64,000 nucleotides of DNA from Pseudomonas palleroniana (GCF_003031675.1 NZ_PYWX01000042.1:1-64000), one strand, 5' to 3'; numbered from the stretch's first letter, positions 24,608 to 35,000 are shown. Numbers and translations: made by a program. The notes: generated by a model not told the origin, from the sequence alone.

Positions 24608-25774
24608 TCAGGCTAACCAGCCCACCAGCGGCACCACCAGCAGCGTGCTTAGCGCCATCGCTATTACATTGCCGATATACGGATGAAAGTGCGGGGGCAT
24701 TCGCCCAGCCATTGCGCAGGCCAGGGGCGGTGCAATCAGTGCGCCCAGTAAGGCACTTGAGCCGATCACCGTCCAACTGCCACCGTGTGCCAATACTGCC
24801 GCAGGCACCACCGATACCAGCGGAACGTAGGTTGGATACCAGCCCCGTTTGATCCATTGTTGCCGCCAGATCACCACACCCAGCGCGGATGTCAGGGCCT
24901 GCGCGCCGATCATATGCAACACCAGGCCCGACCCATAAGCCGGACTGAGCGGGTTAAGGGCGTATGCCAGTAGCACCCCGGCCAGCAGCCCAAGGCTGGC
25001 CAGCTCATTTCCGAAAAAGGGCGCTTCAGAGAAGTCCGCCAACACCCGGCGCAGGCTCCACACTACGCCATAAGTGGGTGGCTTGGCCGGCATGGGTCTG
25101 ATGGGCGCGATGTAGTCCGACCGCACCAGTGCAGGCAGACGATGGCAAAGCAGGAACGCGATGACACTCCCAGTCGCCATGCCCAGCACATTGCCGATCA
25201 CCACCGGTAAGCCCAGTGGCGTGCATACAAAGTTCACGATCAAGAGACACATCGGCGTAACCAGCAGTGCCCCTAATAACGCACTATTGAGCGTAACCTT
25301 CCAGCCTCCACCGAACATCAGCACCATCGCCGCCGGCAATGAGACGAAGGCTGCAAACGTCGGTTGCCATGTCTCGGAACTGACGCTCCACCCCCATAAC
25401 AAGTTGCTCAGCAGTAGCCCCAGCAGTGAGCTGGTGACTAGCCAAGGCCATAGCCCGGTACCATAGGAAATGGAAAAACCTTGCCAGGTTTTCCCGCGCT
25501 TGCTTGCCCACCAAGCCAGGTAGGCGCCACCCAGCAAACCGAGCGAAGCAAGCTCGTGCTTGTAGAAGGCAACTTCACTGATGTCCCCGAGTATCCAGCG
25601 CAGCCAGGCAGCGGGATGGGGCAGGCTTTCGGTCATTTCGGCATAGCCCGGCCAAGACCCTTGATGACTCAGGGTGACCCAGAACACCAGCAATACGCTT
25701 ATCAAACCCAGGATGAAGACCGTGGTATCGGCTCTCGATCGGACGAGTGTTGCCTTGGTAAATAACGTTTCCAT
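24608..25774 (-). CDS. Polytopic membrane protein with internal duplication, function unknown
   Basis: This 388-residue protein has about nine or ten hydrophobic segments and no signature I can name. The halves are related: ILGDISEVAFYKHELASLGL in the first half matches VLADFSEAPFFGNELASLGL in the second. Each is followed by a helix pair and later by a GGxWxV-S/N-SALLGAL block. I chose the ATG at 25774 because GGAGG lies upstream, 14 nt after the hydrolase stop. It is the third gene of the oxidase-hydrolase operon. A role in moving the operon's substrate or acid product across the membrane is inferred from position only. Confidence 0.7.
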   Translation of the reverse strand: METLFTKATLVRSRADTTVFILGLISVLLVFWVTLSHQGSWPGYAEMTESLPHPAAWLRWILGDISEVAFYKHELASLGLLGGAYLAWWASKRGKTWQGFSISYGTGLWPWLVTSSLLGLLLSNLLWGWSVSSETWQPTFAAFVSLPAAMVLMFGGGWKVTLNSALLGALLVTPMCLLIVNFVCTPLGLPVVIGNVLGMATGSVIAFLLCHRLPALVRSDYIAPIRPMPAKPPTYGVVWSLRRVLADFSEAPFFGNELASLGLLAGVLLAYALNPLSPAYGSGLVLHMIGAQALTSALGVVIWRQQWIKRGWYPTYVPLVSVVPAAVLAHGGSWTVIGSSALLGALIAPPLACAMAGRMPPHFHPYIGNVIAMALSTLLVVPLVGWLA

Positions 25775-25788
25775 GGGTGCCCCTCCGA

Positions 25789-26676
25789 TCAGCGTGGCAG
25801 GGCAGGGTGTTGGCAATACCCGAGCATTTGATCGTAGAGGTCAGTGCGTCGGTCGCGTTGCAGGTCATTGAGGCTGTTCCAGATTGGCGCACTTCGGGCA
25901 CTGGTGATATCGATGTCTGCGAACAGGATTTCCTGGCGATTGGGCGAAGCGACAGCGCCGATAGGCCAGCCATTGGTTCCTGCAATCAGCGAGCAACCGA
26001 GATAACGGGCATCGCGCTCTTCACCAATGCGGCTGGCAGCCGCGATAAATACGTTGTTCACATGGGCCGCGGTCATCGTCAGGTACGAGGCCATGCATTT
26101 GCCTGCGTCGTCGAATAACGGCGGTGGTGTCCAAACCCAATTATTCAGACTGCAAATGATATCGGCGCCTTGCTGGCTGAGAATGCGCGGTACTTCTGGA
26201 AACCAGATGTCCCAGCAGATCAGCAAACCGATGCGGCCGATGGGCGTTTCAAACACCGGAAAACCTGTATCTCCGGGGGAAAACCAGAGCTTTTCCAGGT
26301 TCCACAAATGAGCTTTGCGATATTTTCCGATAAACCCGTCGGGCCCTAACAGGACGGCTGTATTGAACAACCGCGTGTCGTCAATTTCGCTCAAGCCCGC
26401 AACCAGATACACCTGGTGCCTGCAGGCAAAATCAATCCACGCCCGCACACTGGCGCCGTCCGGTACCGTTTCGGCATGATCAAAGGCATCCTGGCGACTG
26501 CTGAAGAAGTACCCACAATTGGAAAGTTCGGGCAGTACGATCAGGTTGGCGCCGCCGTTCACGGCTTCGGTTGCCAATGCAAGACTTTGGTGCAGGTTGT
26601 TGGCGCGGTTGTCGATACCGACTTGAGGGTCAAGCTGGATGACCGCTACGCGGGCGGGGCTTATTGGTTCGCTCAT
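25789..26676 (-). CDS. Carbon-nitrogen hydrolase (nitrilase superfamily amidase)
   Basis: This 295-residue enzyme has the Glu-Lys-Cys triad of the nitrilase superfamily: Glu in LIVLPELSNCGYFF, Lys in IGKYRKAHLWNLEK and Cys in GLLICWDIWFPE. The KYRKAHLW and CWDIWFPE blocks resemble amidase/carbamoylase branches more than true nitrilases. It should hydrolyse an amide to an acid plus ammonia in the cytoplasm. It follows the IaaM-like oxidase by 103 bp on the same strand. If that oxidase makes an arylacetamide, this protein is the natural candidate for the second step, instead of the amidase-signature IaaH. Confidence 0.87.
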   Translation of the reverse strand: MSEPISPARVAVIQLDPQVGIDNRANNLHQSLALATEAVNGGANLIVLPELSNCGYFFSSRQDAFDHAETVPDGASVRAWIDFACRHQVYLVAGLSEIDDTRLFNTAVLLGPDGFIGKYRKAHLWNLEKLWFSPGDTGFPVFETPIGRIGLLICWDIWFPEVPRILSQQGADIICSLNNWVWTPPPLFDDAGKCMASYLTMTAAHVNNVFIAAASRIGEERDARYLGCSLIAGTNGWPIGAVASPNRQEILFADIDITSARSAPIWNSLNDLQRDRRTDLYDQMLGYCQHPALPR

Positions 26677-26779
26677 GAAGATGACCTCTTATTGTTATAC
26701 AACCAGGAAATGGTTGGGCGTTTATAAGAGGTGACAACTTGTTTGAATGAAAGTCGGATGGTTCCTACTGCGTAGTAGT

Positions 26780-28741
26780 CTATTTCTGTTGATTGAGTTG
26801 CGTTTTATACGCTGGATAGTTTTGAATGATAAAACCTCCATTAAAAAGCGCTTGGGTTTTGTTGCAGATGTGGATCACCGTATCAATCGCACCTCTGAAA
26901 CAGGGTTCAGTCCAGCCGGCATCGACAGAAAAGGATTCACCGCAGAGATAAAGGTCCGATGTGTAAGAAAACTCTCTGTTGTATTTCATCAAGGTCACTG
27001 CCTCGTAGTAGGCGCCTGCACGATAGAGTTTTGCACAACCGAGTGAGTTTTTATTATTCATCCAGCGTTGGACTACCGCTTGTTCGCGGCCGATATAAGG
27101 TGATATTTTTTGTTTTATATTGCTTGATTTTAAAAGGATCCTGTCCAGTTCCTCTATGCACTTGTTCACAAGCTCCTTGTCGCTGAATATCGAAAGTTTT
27201 GTAGCGTCATCTTCCCATGTGTAGCTGAGCAGTATGCAGTCGTAGGTGTTGTTTTTGTTGTAGCGGTAGGTATAGACATCGTGGACCAAGCTATCGGTAA
27301 CGATGGTTTGGGGAATGGTTTTGTTATGTGAGAGAAAAGACTTTTTAAGCGGAGCGTACACTTTGCAACTGGTTTCCCAGTGAGCGGCTTTGTAGGCCGC
27401 TACTATCTCGAATGGGAGCATTGTCTGATCGAAGTTTTCGAGAAGAATTTGTGTCTCTATCAGCCACGAAGGGAGCGTCATGACAACCGAGTCAGCGTCG
27501 ATGAATTTCTTCTCCGTCTCATCTGGATGTGCGGCGTTCCAGTCATAGTAAACGCGTATTTGACCATTTTTAAGTTTTTTCAGTTTTGTCACTGAACTGC
27601 TGGTCAGCAAGCCGGAAGAACTCTTCATCAGGTATTCATACAATGATTCCTGGGTCTCGTCTGATTTTATGAATAAGAGAGATTCTGCGAGAGCGCCTAA
27701 TCCTACGTACTTGGGTTTGTTAAAGTGAAGTCCGCTGGAGTCCACAGTTTCTGTAGCGTCCAAATAAGGCGAGGCTACCGGGGTTCCATCTGCGCTTACG
27801 CGTCCATGGATCAATTGCAGATGGCTGCTGAACCCAAATATCGCAGTGCGTAGGGGGTAAATTGAGCAAACGTCATAGAAGGCTCCCCAACTGCCATCAC
27901 CGATTCCAATAGAGTAGAAAACAGCTGACTCCTGTGCGGTCATGCCCAGCCCGCCAAAATTGCCTGGATCGCTGGCCTGCCATCTATCAATAGCGGGCAT
28001 TTTTACCAGGTCGCGAAATGAAATACCTTCGTATTTTTTGACGATGGAAGCCCACATATCATCCCAGTGTTCGCAGCCGTAATGCTCCGATACATGCACG
28101 GTCATTCGTTCAGCGAAAATCTTCCATTTTGCGAAGACAGCACCTAGGGTTTCACCCGGTGGTACTGTTTTTCCATCGGTGTTTTTCCATATAAGCAGGG
28201 TGGGCTCGATGTGGCCGTCTATGCTCCCTTCTCGTAGGTATATTCCAGTTGACCGAACGGCAGGACTGCCTGGGTTAGGGAAGTCTGAATGAACCAATTC
28301 AAATACGCTCGCATAATAAGCCATGAGTGAGCGCCCTTCTTTTGGGGGCTCATCGGACGTATTGAAAAAAGGCATTCTCATGGCGCCCATTTCAAAAGGC
28401 GGGCGGCCGAGGGTATTGCTATTGTTGCTCCCAAGGACTGTGAGATGCCTGCCGCCGATGCGCTTGGACTTTTCAATGAGCGTAATGTTTGTGAAGCCGC
28501 ACCGATGTAGTTCTCGTGCGGTTGTTAAACCTGTAATGCCTGCCCCAATAATGCAGATTTTATGATGGTTTTGCGTGGCTTGTGCGATACCGTTTTTTTG
28601 CTCTACCAGTGCGCGATAGTCAAAGCACAAGTCTGGCGGGTTAGGGAATCTGGCTCTCCATTTATCATTGGGAGAGCGCTTTTTCCGATGATGCTTGTGG
28701 GCGATGTCGGCTGGATAGTTGAAGCTTGAGCCTATTGTCAT
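26780..28741 (-). CDS. Flavin amine oxidase related to tryptophan 2-monooxygenase (IaaM)
   Basis: This 653-residue flavoenzyme has a dinucleotide-binding motif KICIIGAGITGLTTARELHR near residue 61, then IEKSKRIGGRHL. Blocks recall IaaM of P. savastanoi in order: FEMGAMRMPF (IaaM MGAMRFP, substrate Arg), SCKVYAP (Lys), PQTIVTDSLVHDVYTYRY, ILLSYTWEDDATKLS and CGESFSVDAGWTEP (Trp). TMO-type enzymes turn an L-amino acid into the one-carbon-shorter amide with CO2 release. Relatives include L-Phe monooxygenase and L-amino acid oxidases, so the substrate is open. About 60 extra N-terminal residues precede the FAD motif. The gene is visibly AT-richer than its neighbours, which suggests transfer. The ribosome site is weak. 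Confidence 0.82.
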   Translation of the reverse strand: MTIGSSFNYPADIAHKHHRKKRSPNDKWRARFPNPPDLCFDYRALVEQKNGIAQATQNHHKICIIGAGITGLTTARELHRCGFTNITLIEKSKRIGGRHLTVLGSNNSNTLGRPPFEMGAMRMPFFNTSDEPPKEGRSLMAYYASVFELVHSDFPNPGSPAVRSTGIYLREGSIDGHIEPTLLIWKNTDGKTVPPGETLGAVFAKWKIFAERMTVHVSEHYGCEHWDDMWASIVKKYEGISFRDLVKMPAIDRWQASDPGNFGGLGMTAQESAVFYSIGIGDGSWGAFYDVCSIYPLRTAIFGFSSHLQLIHGRVSADGTPVASPYLDATETVDSSGLHFNKPKYVGLGALAESLLFIKSDETQESLYEYLMKSSSGLLTSSSVTKLKKLKNGQIRVYYDWNAAHPDETEKKFIDADSVVMTLPSWLIETQILLENFDQTMLPFEIVAAYKAAHWETSCKVYAPLKKSFLSHNKTIPQTIVTDSLVHDVYTYRYNKNNTYDCILLSYTWEDDATKLSIFSDKELVNKCIEELDRILLKSSNIKQKISPYIGREQAVVQRWMNNKNSLGCAKLYRAGAYYEAVTLMKYNREFSYTSDLYLCGESFSVDAGWTEPCFRGAIDTVIHICNKTQALFNGGFIIQNYPAYKTQLNQQK

Positions 28742-29000
28742 TGTGAGGTTCGCTGATCAGATGATTGTCTGTTCATAGGTTGTCTTCAGTCGCTGGGACA
28801 AGAGAATAAGCAGGGAGTGATTTTTGGCTGGGGAAAATCGCGTTCTTTAGTAGGGAAACCGCAAACCGCCAACGTGACCCAGCGCCTTTTTGAGGTTTCC
28901 TGGTCACGAGCCGCTCGTTGAGCCGGCCGTTGCGCCCACTTGCCAAACCCCACCAATTCTGGGAAAACCCCCAACCTTTGCGCCGACAACGAGATTCCCC

Positions 29001-29345
29001 ATGAGCACTGACGAACTTCAGATCACCGACATCCGCCCCGGCACCGGCAAGGCCGTCGTCAAGGGCGCGTTGATCACCACCCAATACACCGGCACCCTGG
29101 AGGATGGCACGGTGTTCGATTCGTCCTGGGAGCGCGGCAAACCGTTCCAGTGTGTGATCGGCACGGGCCGGGTGATCAAGGGCTGGGACCAGGGCCTGAT
29201 GGGCATGCAGGTGGGCGGTGTGCGCACGTTGTTCGTGCCGGCGCACTTGGCGTATGGCGATCAATCAATGGGTGCGCATATCAAGCCCAACAGCAATCTG
29301 CGCTTTGAAATTGAATTGCTGGAAGTGCTCACGCGGGATGATTGA
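29001..29345 (+). CDS. FKBP-type peptidyl-prolyl cis-trans isomerase
   Basis: This 114-residue single-domain FKBP has no signal peptide. The usual blocks are present: ALITTQYTGTLEDGTVFDSS, FQCVIGTGRVIKGWDQGLMG and GGVRTLFVPAHLAYGDQ, ending NLRFEIELLEVL. It accelerates proline isomerisation in the cytoplasm. I chose the ATG at 29001. The frame is open from 28890, but the upstream part is Pro/Arg-rich and not FKBP-like. The acetyltransferase gene starts 12 nt after its stop, so they are likely cotranscribed. Confidence 0.92.
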   Translation: MSTDELQITDIRPGTGKAVVKGALITTQYTGTLEDGTVFDSSWERGKPFQCVIGTGRVIKGWDQGLMGMQVGGVRTLFVPAHLAYGDQSMGAHIKPNSNLRFEIELLEVLTRDD

Positions 29346-29357
29346 ACGAGGATGGAC

Positions 29358-29957
29358 ATGGACGTTGATGCTCAGGTGATACCGAACTGCTCTATCGAGG
29401 GTGTTCGGGTAAGTGAGTTGGGCAGTTGCGATGAGGCCCAGTTGCAACGGCTGTTTGAGCGGGCGCCGGATTACTTCATCGCCGTGAATGGCGAACCGGC
29501 GACGCCGACCGAGGCGCACGAGGAGTTGCAGGGCTGTCTGCCCGCAGGTTGGAGCTGCAGCCGGATGTACTGGCTGGGTTACCGGGGGGGTGATGACCAA
29601 CTGGTCGCCGTGGTGAATATCGCCGCAGACTTGCTGGCAGCCGGTGTGTGGCATATCGGGTTGCTGTTGGTCGATAAGCGTATGCATGGCACCGGTTTCG
29701 CTCATCGCTTGCATGAAGACCTTGAAGCATGGGCGGCGAAGCGCGGTGCCCGATGGCTTCGGCTGACGGTAGTCATCGGCAATACCAAGGCCGAGCGTTT
29801 CTGGCCCAGGCTGGGTTATGTGCAGGTGCGTACCCGCGAGGGCATCGAGATGGGGCGGCGGGTGAACCGGGTGTCGATACAGATCAAGGCGCTGGCCGAT
29901 GGGCAGGTTGATGATTACTTGGCGGTGGTGGCGAGGGATCGACCGGGCGCGCCCTGA
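29358..29957 (+). CDS. GNAT-family N-acetyltransferase
   Basis: This 199-residue protein has the GNAT acetyl-CoA site in the form HIGLLLVDKRMHGTGFAHRL and the later block LTVVIGNTKAERFWPRLGYV. The substrate is unknown. The start is ATG 29358, with GAGG 6 nt upstream. ATG 29352, two codons earlier, overlaps that ribosome site. It follows the FKBP gene by 12 nt. Confidence 0.85.
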   Translation: MDVDAQVIPNCSIEGVRVSELGSCDEAQLQRLFERAPDYFIAVNGEPATPTEAHEELQGCLPAGWSCSRMYWLGYRGGDDQLVAVVNIAADLLAAGVWHIGLLLVDKRMHGTGFAHRLHEDLEAWAAKRGARWLRLTVVIGNTKAERFWPRLGYVQVRTREGIEMGRRVNRVSIQIKALADGQVDDYLAVVARDRPGAP

Positions 29958-30442
29958 AAATCACCTGCCTGAACTTACCCTGAAGAATTGTCTCATTCAC
30001 CATGCGGATACTTTCCTACGGTTTACTCCCGCGCAAACGGGGCGTAAGCTTCGCGCGTTTTCATCAATAGCGGAGACCCTCAGTGGGTACTTGTTCGAGT
30101 GACAGTTGTCGGCCGGTTTCGGTAACCGGCACCTACTTGGCAAGATAACGCGCGTTCTTGCGATGCCGTTGTCTCGCCTTGAATTGCGAGAAGCGGCATC
30201 CCGGCAGCGGCCAGTCCTGGCACCTGCCCGAATCCCTCTCATGACGCTGATCAGCACCTGGCTCACGCCGGGATGCCACGCATGCGCCTGCCTTTTATGA
30301 TGGGCGCTGCGTACTGCTCGATCCTTGACATCACCCCGTTGCCACACCTGCGGTATGGGGTTGATGCCGACACGCCGTGCCCCGGTAGTGAAGGGTTTCC
30401 ACATCCGTAATTCTGGCGGGTAATGAGCAGGGAAGAATCCTT
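29958..30442 (+). promoter_or_regulatory. Long structured 5' region of mgtC
   Basis: 485 nt lie between the GNAT stop and mgtC. They contain several clear stems. One is GCCGGTT/AACCGGC near 30110-30130. Another is GCAAGA/TCTTGC around an ACGCGCGT core near 30140-30160. A nested hairpin with GATGCCG/CGGCATC outside and TCTCGC/GCGAGA inside lies near 30160-30200. A 42-codon Pro-rich ORF (30282-30410) ends 32 nt before mgtC. In Salmonella the mgtCBR leader senses ATP and proline through short ORFs and alternative stems. A similar role here is inferred. Confidence 0.5.
30282..30410 (+). CDS. Putative mgtC leader peptide, 42 aa, proline-rich
   Basis: The ORF starts [20 protein letters not shown], has seven prolines in 42 codons, and ends GFPHP just before TAA at 30410. 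An ATG three codons earlier (30273) is in frame. No strong ribosome site is visible, and I do not recognise a family. Position 32 nt upstream of mgtC and proline richness resemble the mgtP leader ORF logic of enterobacteria. Confidence 0.4.
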   Translation: MRLPFMMGAAYCSILDITPLPHLRYGVDADTPCPGSEGFPHP

Positions 30443-31159
30443 ATGCAAGCAATCAACAACATCAACCTCAACTCCCTCGTGGATACTGTGGTCAGCCTCA
30501 CCGCGGCGTTTATTCTGGGCGGCCTGATCGGTTTTGAGCGCCAGTACCGTCAGCGTACGGCAGGCCTGCGTACCAACGTGCTGGTCGCCGTGGGGGCGGC
30601 GATTTTCGTCGACATGGCCAACCGCCTCGGAGGTGCGGAAGGCGCGGTGCGCGTGGTTGCGTACGTGGTGTCGGGCATCGGTTTTCTGGGGGCGGGCGTG
30701 ATCATGCGGGAAGAGGGCAATGTGCGTGGGCTCAACACCGCCGCTACCCTCTGGGCCTCGGCGGCGGTGGGGGCCTGTGCCGGCGCCGACCTCATTCTCG
30801 AAGCGCTGCTGGGCACCCTGTTTATACTGGCGGCCAACACGCTGCTGCGGCCGATCGTCAATAACATCAACCGCCAGCCGTTGGATGTGGTGTCGGCAGA
30901 GGTCACCAATATTCTCTATGTGATTGCGCGGCGCAGCCAGCAACAGGCGGTGATGGTGTTGCTGGAAGCCGAGTTGGCACGGTGCAATTACCCAGCCAGT
31001 GATGTCGACGTGCGGCCGTTCGGCAGCGAAGAAGTGGAAATCGAGGCAACCCTGGTCGCGACGTCGGTCGATGGGGATGAACTGGATGCGCTGGTGACGC
31101 GTATTTCCATGTCAACTCTGGTGGTGCAGGCCTTTTGGAGCCCGAGTACCACCGACTGA
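30443..31159 (+). CDS. mgtC: MgtC family protein
   Basis: This 238-residue inner-membrane protein has five hydrophobic segments in the first about 140 residues (MgtC/SapB domain). They include [20 protein letters not shown] and the block [22 protein letters not shown]-terminal soluble ACT-like domain (about 150-230) follows, as in full-length MgtC. MgtC is needed for growth at low Mg2+ and in macrophages, and acts partly by inhibiting F1Fo ATP synthase. The ATG is preceded by GCAGGGAAG. The long leader in front suggests post-initiation regulation. Confidence 0.9.
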   Translation: MQAINNINLNSLVDTVVSLTAAFILGGLIGFERQYRQRTAGLRTNVLVAVGAAIFVDMANRLGGAEGAVRVVAYVVSGIGFLGAGVIMREEGNVRGLNTAATLWASAAVGACAGADLILEALLGTLFILAANTLLRPIVNNINRQPLDVVSAEVTNILYVIARRSQQQAVMVLLEAELARCNYPASDVDVRPFGSEEVEIEATLVATSVDGDELDALVTRISMSTLVVQAFWSPSTTD

Positions 31160-31454
31160 GCCTCCTATGAAAACCCGGCGGGTCCAAGGATTGGCAGGGT
31201 TGTGCGCGGAAAAGTCCTACACTCAATTAGGATTATCCTTTCAGATGGGGCGTTATTACGTTGTTAAGGTTGCGCACTTGCGGCTGACGGGCCTTTTGGT
31301 CCGGCTTCGCGTGCTCGTGGTGTTTTCAATTGAAGGGGCCGGCAGCGCCTGGTGATTGCCTGGAATGTGCGCAGTACCGTTGGTCGGGACTGTCATTTCT
31401 CACAGGTGCCGAGGCCCTACGTAATGTGAAAGGGTGTCTACTTAGGGGAGTTTT

Positions 31455-32081
31455 ATGGCCACAGCGTTAATCGCGGAAGACCACCCGTTTATCCGTGCCA
31501 CGGTCAGGCATCTATTGAAGCTGGAAGGTTTCGATGAGATCTACGAGGCGGGCAACGGTGCGGATGCCATGCAACTGGCGCGGGAGAAGTGTCCCAGCCT
31601 GATCATCATGGACCTGGCAATGCCCAAGATGGGTGGGCTGGAAGTGATCAGCCGGATCAAGTCGCTGGGCTTGCCGTGCAAGATCCTGGTGCTCACGTCG
31701 TACCTGGCGGTGTTTTTTTCCACCCGCTGCATGCGTGCCGGGGCCATGGGGTTTGTCGCCAAGACCGGTGAACTGGACGAACTGCAAAAGGCGATCAAGG
31801 CGATCATGTCCGGTTACAGTTGCTTCCCCAGTATCGCCACCAGCTCGGTGCGTCGCGATGATTTGCAAGTGACGGAGGCGGCCATGGTGGAGGCACTGTC
31901 AGACCGCGAATTGATGGTGCTGCAAAAACTCGCCCAGGGCCTGGGCAACAAGGATATCGCCGAAGACCTGTTGCTGAGCCACAAGACCGTCAGTACCTAC
32001 AAGACTCGACTCAAAGAGAAGTTGCATATGTCATCGGTGGTGCATCTGTCCAAGTTTGCCCAACGCAATCATCTGATCTGA
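31455..32081 (+). CDS. BvgA/EvgA-type response regulator
   Basis: This 208-residue regulator has an N-terminal receiver (phosphoacceptor Asp53 in LIIMDLAMPKMGG, Lys in FVAKTGEL). The C-terminal NarL/LuxR HTH is LSDRELMVLQKLAQGLGNKD then LLLSHKTVSTYKTRLKEKL. GGGGAG precedes the ATG. It ends 1 nt before the hybrid sensor kinase, so they form a two-component pair. The same pairing is seen in Bvg, Evg and the Pseudomonas Roc/Pvr systems that control fimbriae and biofilm. Target genes are not visible here. Confidence 0.92.
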   Translation: MATALIAEDHPFIRATVRHLLKLEGFDEIYEAGNGADAMQLAREKCPSLIIMDLAMPKMGGLEVISRIKSLGLPCKILVLTSYLAVFFSTRCMRAGAMGFVAKTGELDELQKAIKAIMSGYSCFPSIATSSVRRDDLQVTEAAMVEALSDRELMVLQKLAQGLGNKDIAEDLLLSHKTVSTYKTRLKEKLHMSSVVHLSKFAQRNHLI

Positions 32082-32082
32082 A

Positions 32083-35000
32083 ATGACCCGCGCCACGTTT
32101 TTGAGGTTTACCGCGATCTGGCTGGTGAGCCTGTTGCCTCTGTGCGCGGCCGCTCTCGATGAGCCGCGCACGCTGCGGCTGTTGGGGCATTCGCGGGTGG
32201 AGCAAGCCAGTGTGGTGCTGGATGAAGCTCAACTGCGCTGGCTGCGCGAGCGGCGAACCTTGGTGATGGGCGTGTCCGCCCCGGATTACGCGCCTTTTGA
32301 CTTGACCAATAACAACGACGAACTTGAAGGGGTCACTGCCGATTACGCCGCCTTGATCGGGCAGATCCTGAATATGCCCATTGAGGTGCGGCGCTACGAT
32401 ACCCGTGATGAGGTCATTGAGGCGCTCAAACAAGGCAGCGTGGATTTCCTCGGCTCAGCCAATGGTTATGAAGCGGCCGACCCGCAGTTGCGCCTGTCCC
32501 GTTCCTATGCCAATGATCAGCCCACGTTGGTGACCCGCACCGGTGACAGCCAGGCGCTGAGTGACGACCTGGCCGGCAAACGCGTGGCGATGCTCTATCA
32601 CTATATGCAGCCCGCCGCGGTGCAGGCCTTCTATCCCCGTGCCCGGTTGGAGCTGTTTCCCTCGACCGTCGAAGCCCTCGGCGCGGTGGCGTTTGGTAAC
32701 GCCGATGTGTACCTGGGCGATGCCATCAGCACCAGTTACCTGATCAACCACAACCATCTGAATAACGTGCGCATGGCCGACTTCTCTGCCCTGGAAGTCA
32801 ACCCTTTTGCCTTTGCCGTCACCCGTGAAAATACCCGTTTGCTGCCCATACTGGACACCGCCCTGGCGGTCATTCCGGCGAGCGAGCAGATGGAAATCCT
32901 GCGTCGTTGGAGCGCCGGCAACCTCGGGATCGTCGCTACCGGCCGCTTGCACCTGAGTGCCAGCGAACAGCGCTGGTTGCAGAAACATCCGCGGGTCAAG
33001 GTCGCGACGCTCGACAAATTCGTACCATTGTCGTTTTTCGATGAGCACGGGCAATTCGAAGGGTTGAGCGCCGAAGTGTTGTCGCGCATCAGCCTGCGTA
33101 CCGGCTTGAAGTTCGATGTGGTCTCGGGCACTTCAATGCCGCAGCAGATCGATCAAGTCAGTACGGGCGCGGCGGACATGCTGGCGGTGGTCACCCCCAG
33201 CGTCGAGCGTGCCGAGAAGATACGCTTCAGTCGGCCCTATCTCACCAATCCCTTTGTGCTGGTCACGCGCAGTGACGAACGCAGCCCGCTCACCCTGGAA
33301 GACATGGTGGGCAAACGCCTGGCGCTGATCCCCGGCAATGGCCTGCGTGATGCGATCACGCAGAATTTCCCGGGGGTTGAATTTGTCGACGTTGAGAACC
33401 CGGAGCAAGCCATGGCGCTGGTAGCCAATGGGGGAGTGGACGGCGCGGTCAATTCGCTGATCAGTGCGCGCTACCTCATAGCGCGGTACTACCGCGACCG
33501 ATTGCGGGTATCCAGCACGGTTGGCTCCGAGCCGGCTCGCGTCACGTTTGGCGTCAATCGCAGTCAGCTGGAGCTGTACTCGATCCTCGATAAGGCGTTG
33601 CTGAGTATCACACCTCAGGAAATGGATGAATTGATAGGTCGTTGGCGCAACGACATCATCATCGAGGACAGTTACTGGTTGCGTCACCGCAACGCGATCA
33701 TTCAAGGCTTCGGGTTGGCGGCACTGTTGCTGCTGGTCACATTGGGCTGGGCCATTTATCTGCGCAGCTTGATCCGCAAGCGGGTGCAGGCCGAGCGGGC
33801 GTTGAGTGATCAGATGATCTTCATGCGCGCCTTGATCGACGGTACGCCGCACCCGATTTATGTGCGTGACCGACAGGGGCGCTTGATGGCTTGCAACAGC
33901 GCCTATCTGGATGTGTTTGGATTCAAGCTCGAAGACGTGATCGGCAAGACCGTGGTGGAAACCGACACGGGCAATCCCCCGCAGGCCCGGTCCTTCCATG
34001 AGGATTACTTGCGGTTGATGGCTGACGGCGAGCCGCAGATTCAGGACCGCATACTCAAGGTGCCCACGGGAGAGGTGCTGACGATCTACCAGTGGATGCT
34101 GCCGTACCGTGATCGTGATGAGAAGGTGGTGGGCATGATCGCCGGCTGGCTGGATGTGAGCGAGCGTCAGCGGCTGCTGGGCCAATTGCAGGAGGCCAAG
34201 GATGATGCCGACGCCGCCAACCGGGCCAAGACCACATTTCTGGCGACGATGAGCCACGAAATCCGCACGCCGATGAACGCGGTGATCGGCATGATCGAGC
34301 TGGCCCTGAAAAATGCCGAGCAGGGCCGGGCTGACCGTGATGCGCTGGAAGTGGCCTCGGTGGCTTCGCGCGGCATGTTGGAGCTGATCGGCGATATCCT
34401 CGATATCGCGCGGATCGAGTCGGGGCATTTGTCACTGGCATTGCAGCCGGCCAGTCTGCATGAGTTGCTGGCCTCGGTGGTGCGTGTGTTCGAGGGGCTG
34501 GCACGGGTCAAGGAGCTGGTGCTGCAGGTTGAGTTGGACCCGCTGAAGGGGCACATCGTGATGCTCGACCCGCTGCGCTTCAAACAGGTGATCTCCAATT
34601 TGCTGAGCAACGCGATCAAGTTCACACCGCAGGGCCAGGTCAAGCTGGGTGCCCAGGTGCTTGATGAAGGCGAGTATTTGAGCGTGCAGTTGTGGGTGCA
34701 GGACACGGGCGTCGGTATCAGTGCCCAGGATCAACAACGGCTGTTCAACCCTTTTGTCCAGGGCGGCAACAGTGAGCAGTCGGCCCGCAGCGGCTCTGGC
34801 CTCGGGCTGGTCATCAGCCGCAGCCTCTGTGAAATGATGGGGGGGCAGTTGCACCTGAGCAGTGTGCTGGGGCAGGGCACTCGAGTCGATGTGACGTTGA
34901 GGCTGGCGCGGGCCGCTGCATTGCCGGCCCAGGCGCTGCCGGCGGGCGTACAGACCCCGTCGGCCCGGGCGCTGCGCATTCTGGTGGTGGACGACTACCC

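Noticed and set aside
24608..28741. Prophage or genomic island boundaries around the AT-rich oxidase gene
   Set aside because: No integrase, attachment repeat or tRNA target was seen. Only base composition suggests transfer.
29997..30404. 135-codon minus-strand ORF in the mgtC leader
   Set aside because: It crosses the stable hairpins and has no family motif. The plus-strand mini-ORF is better placed.
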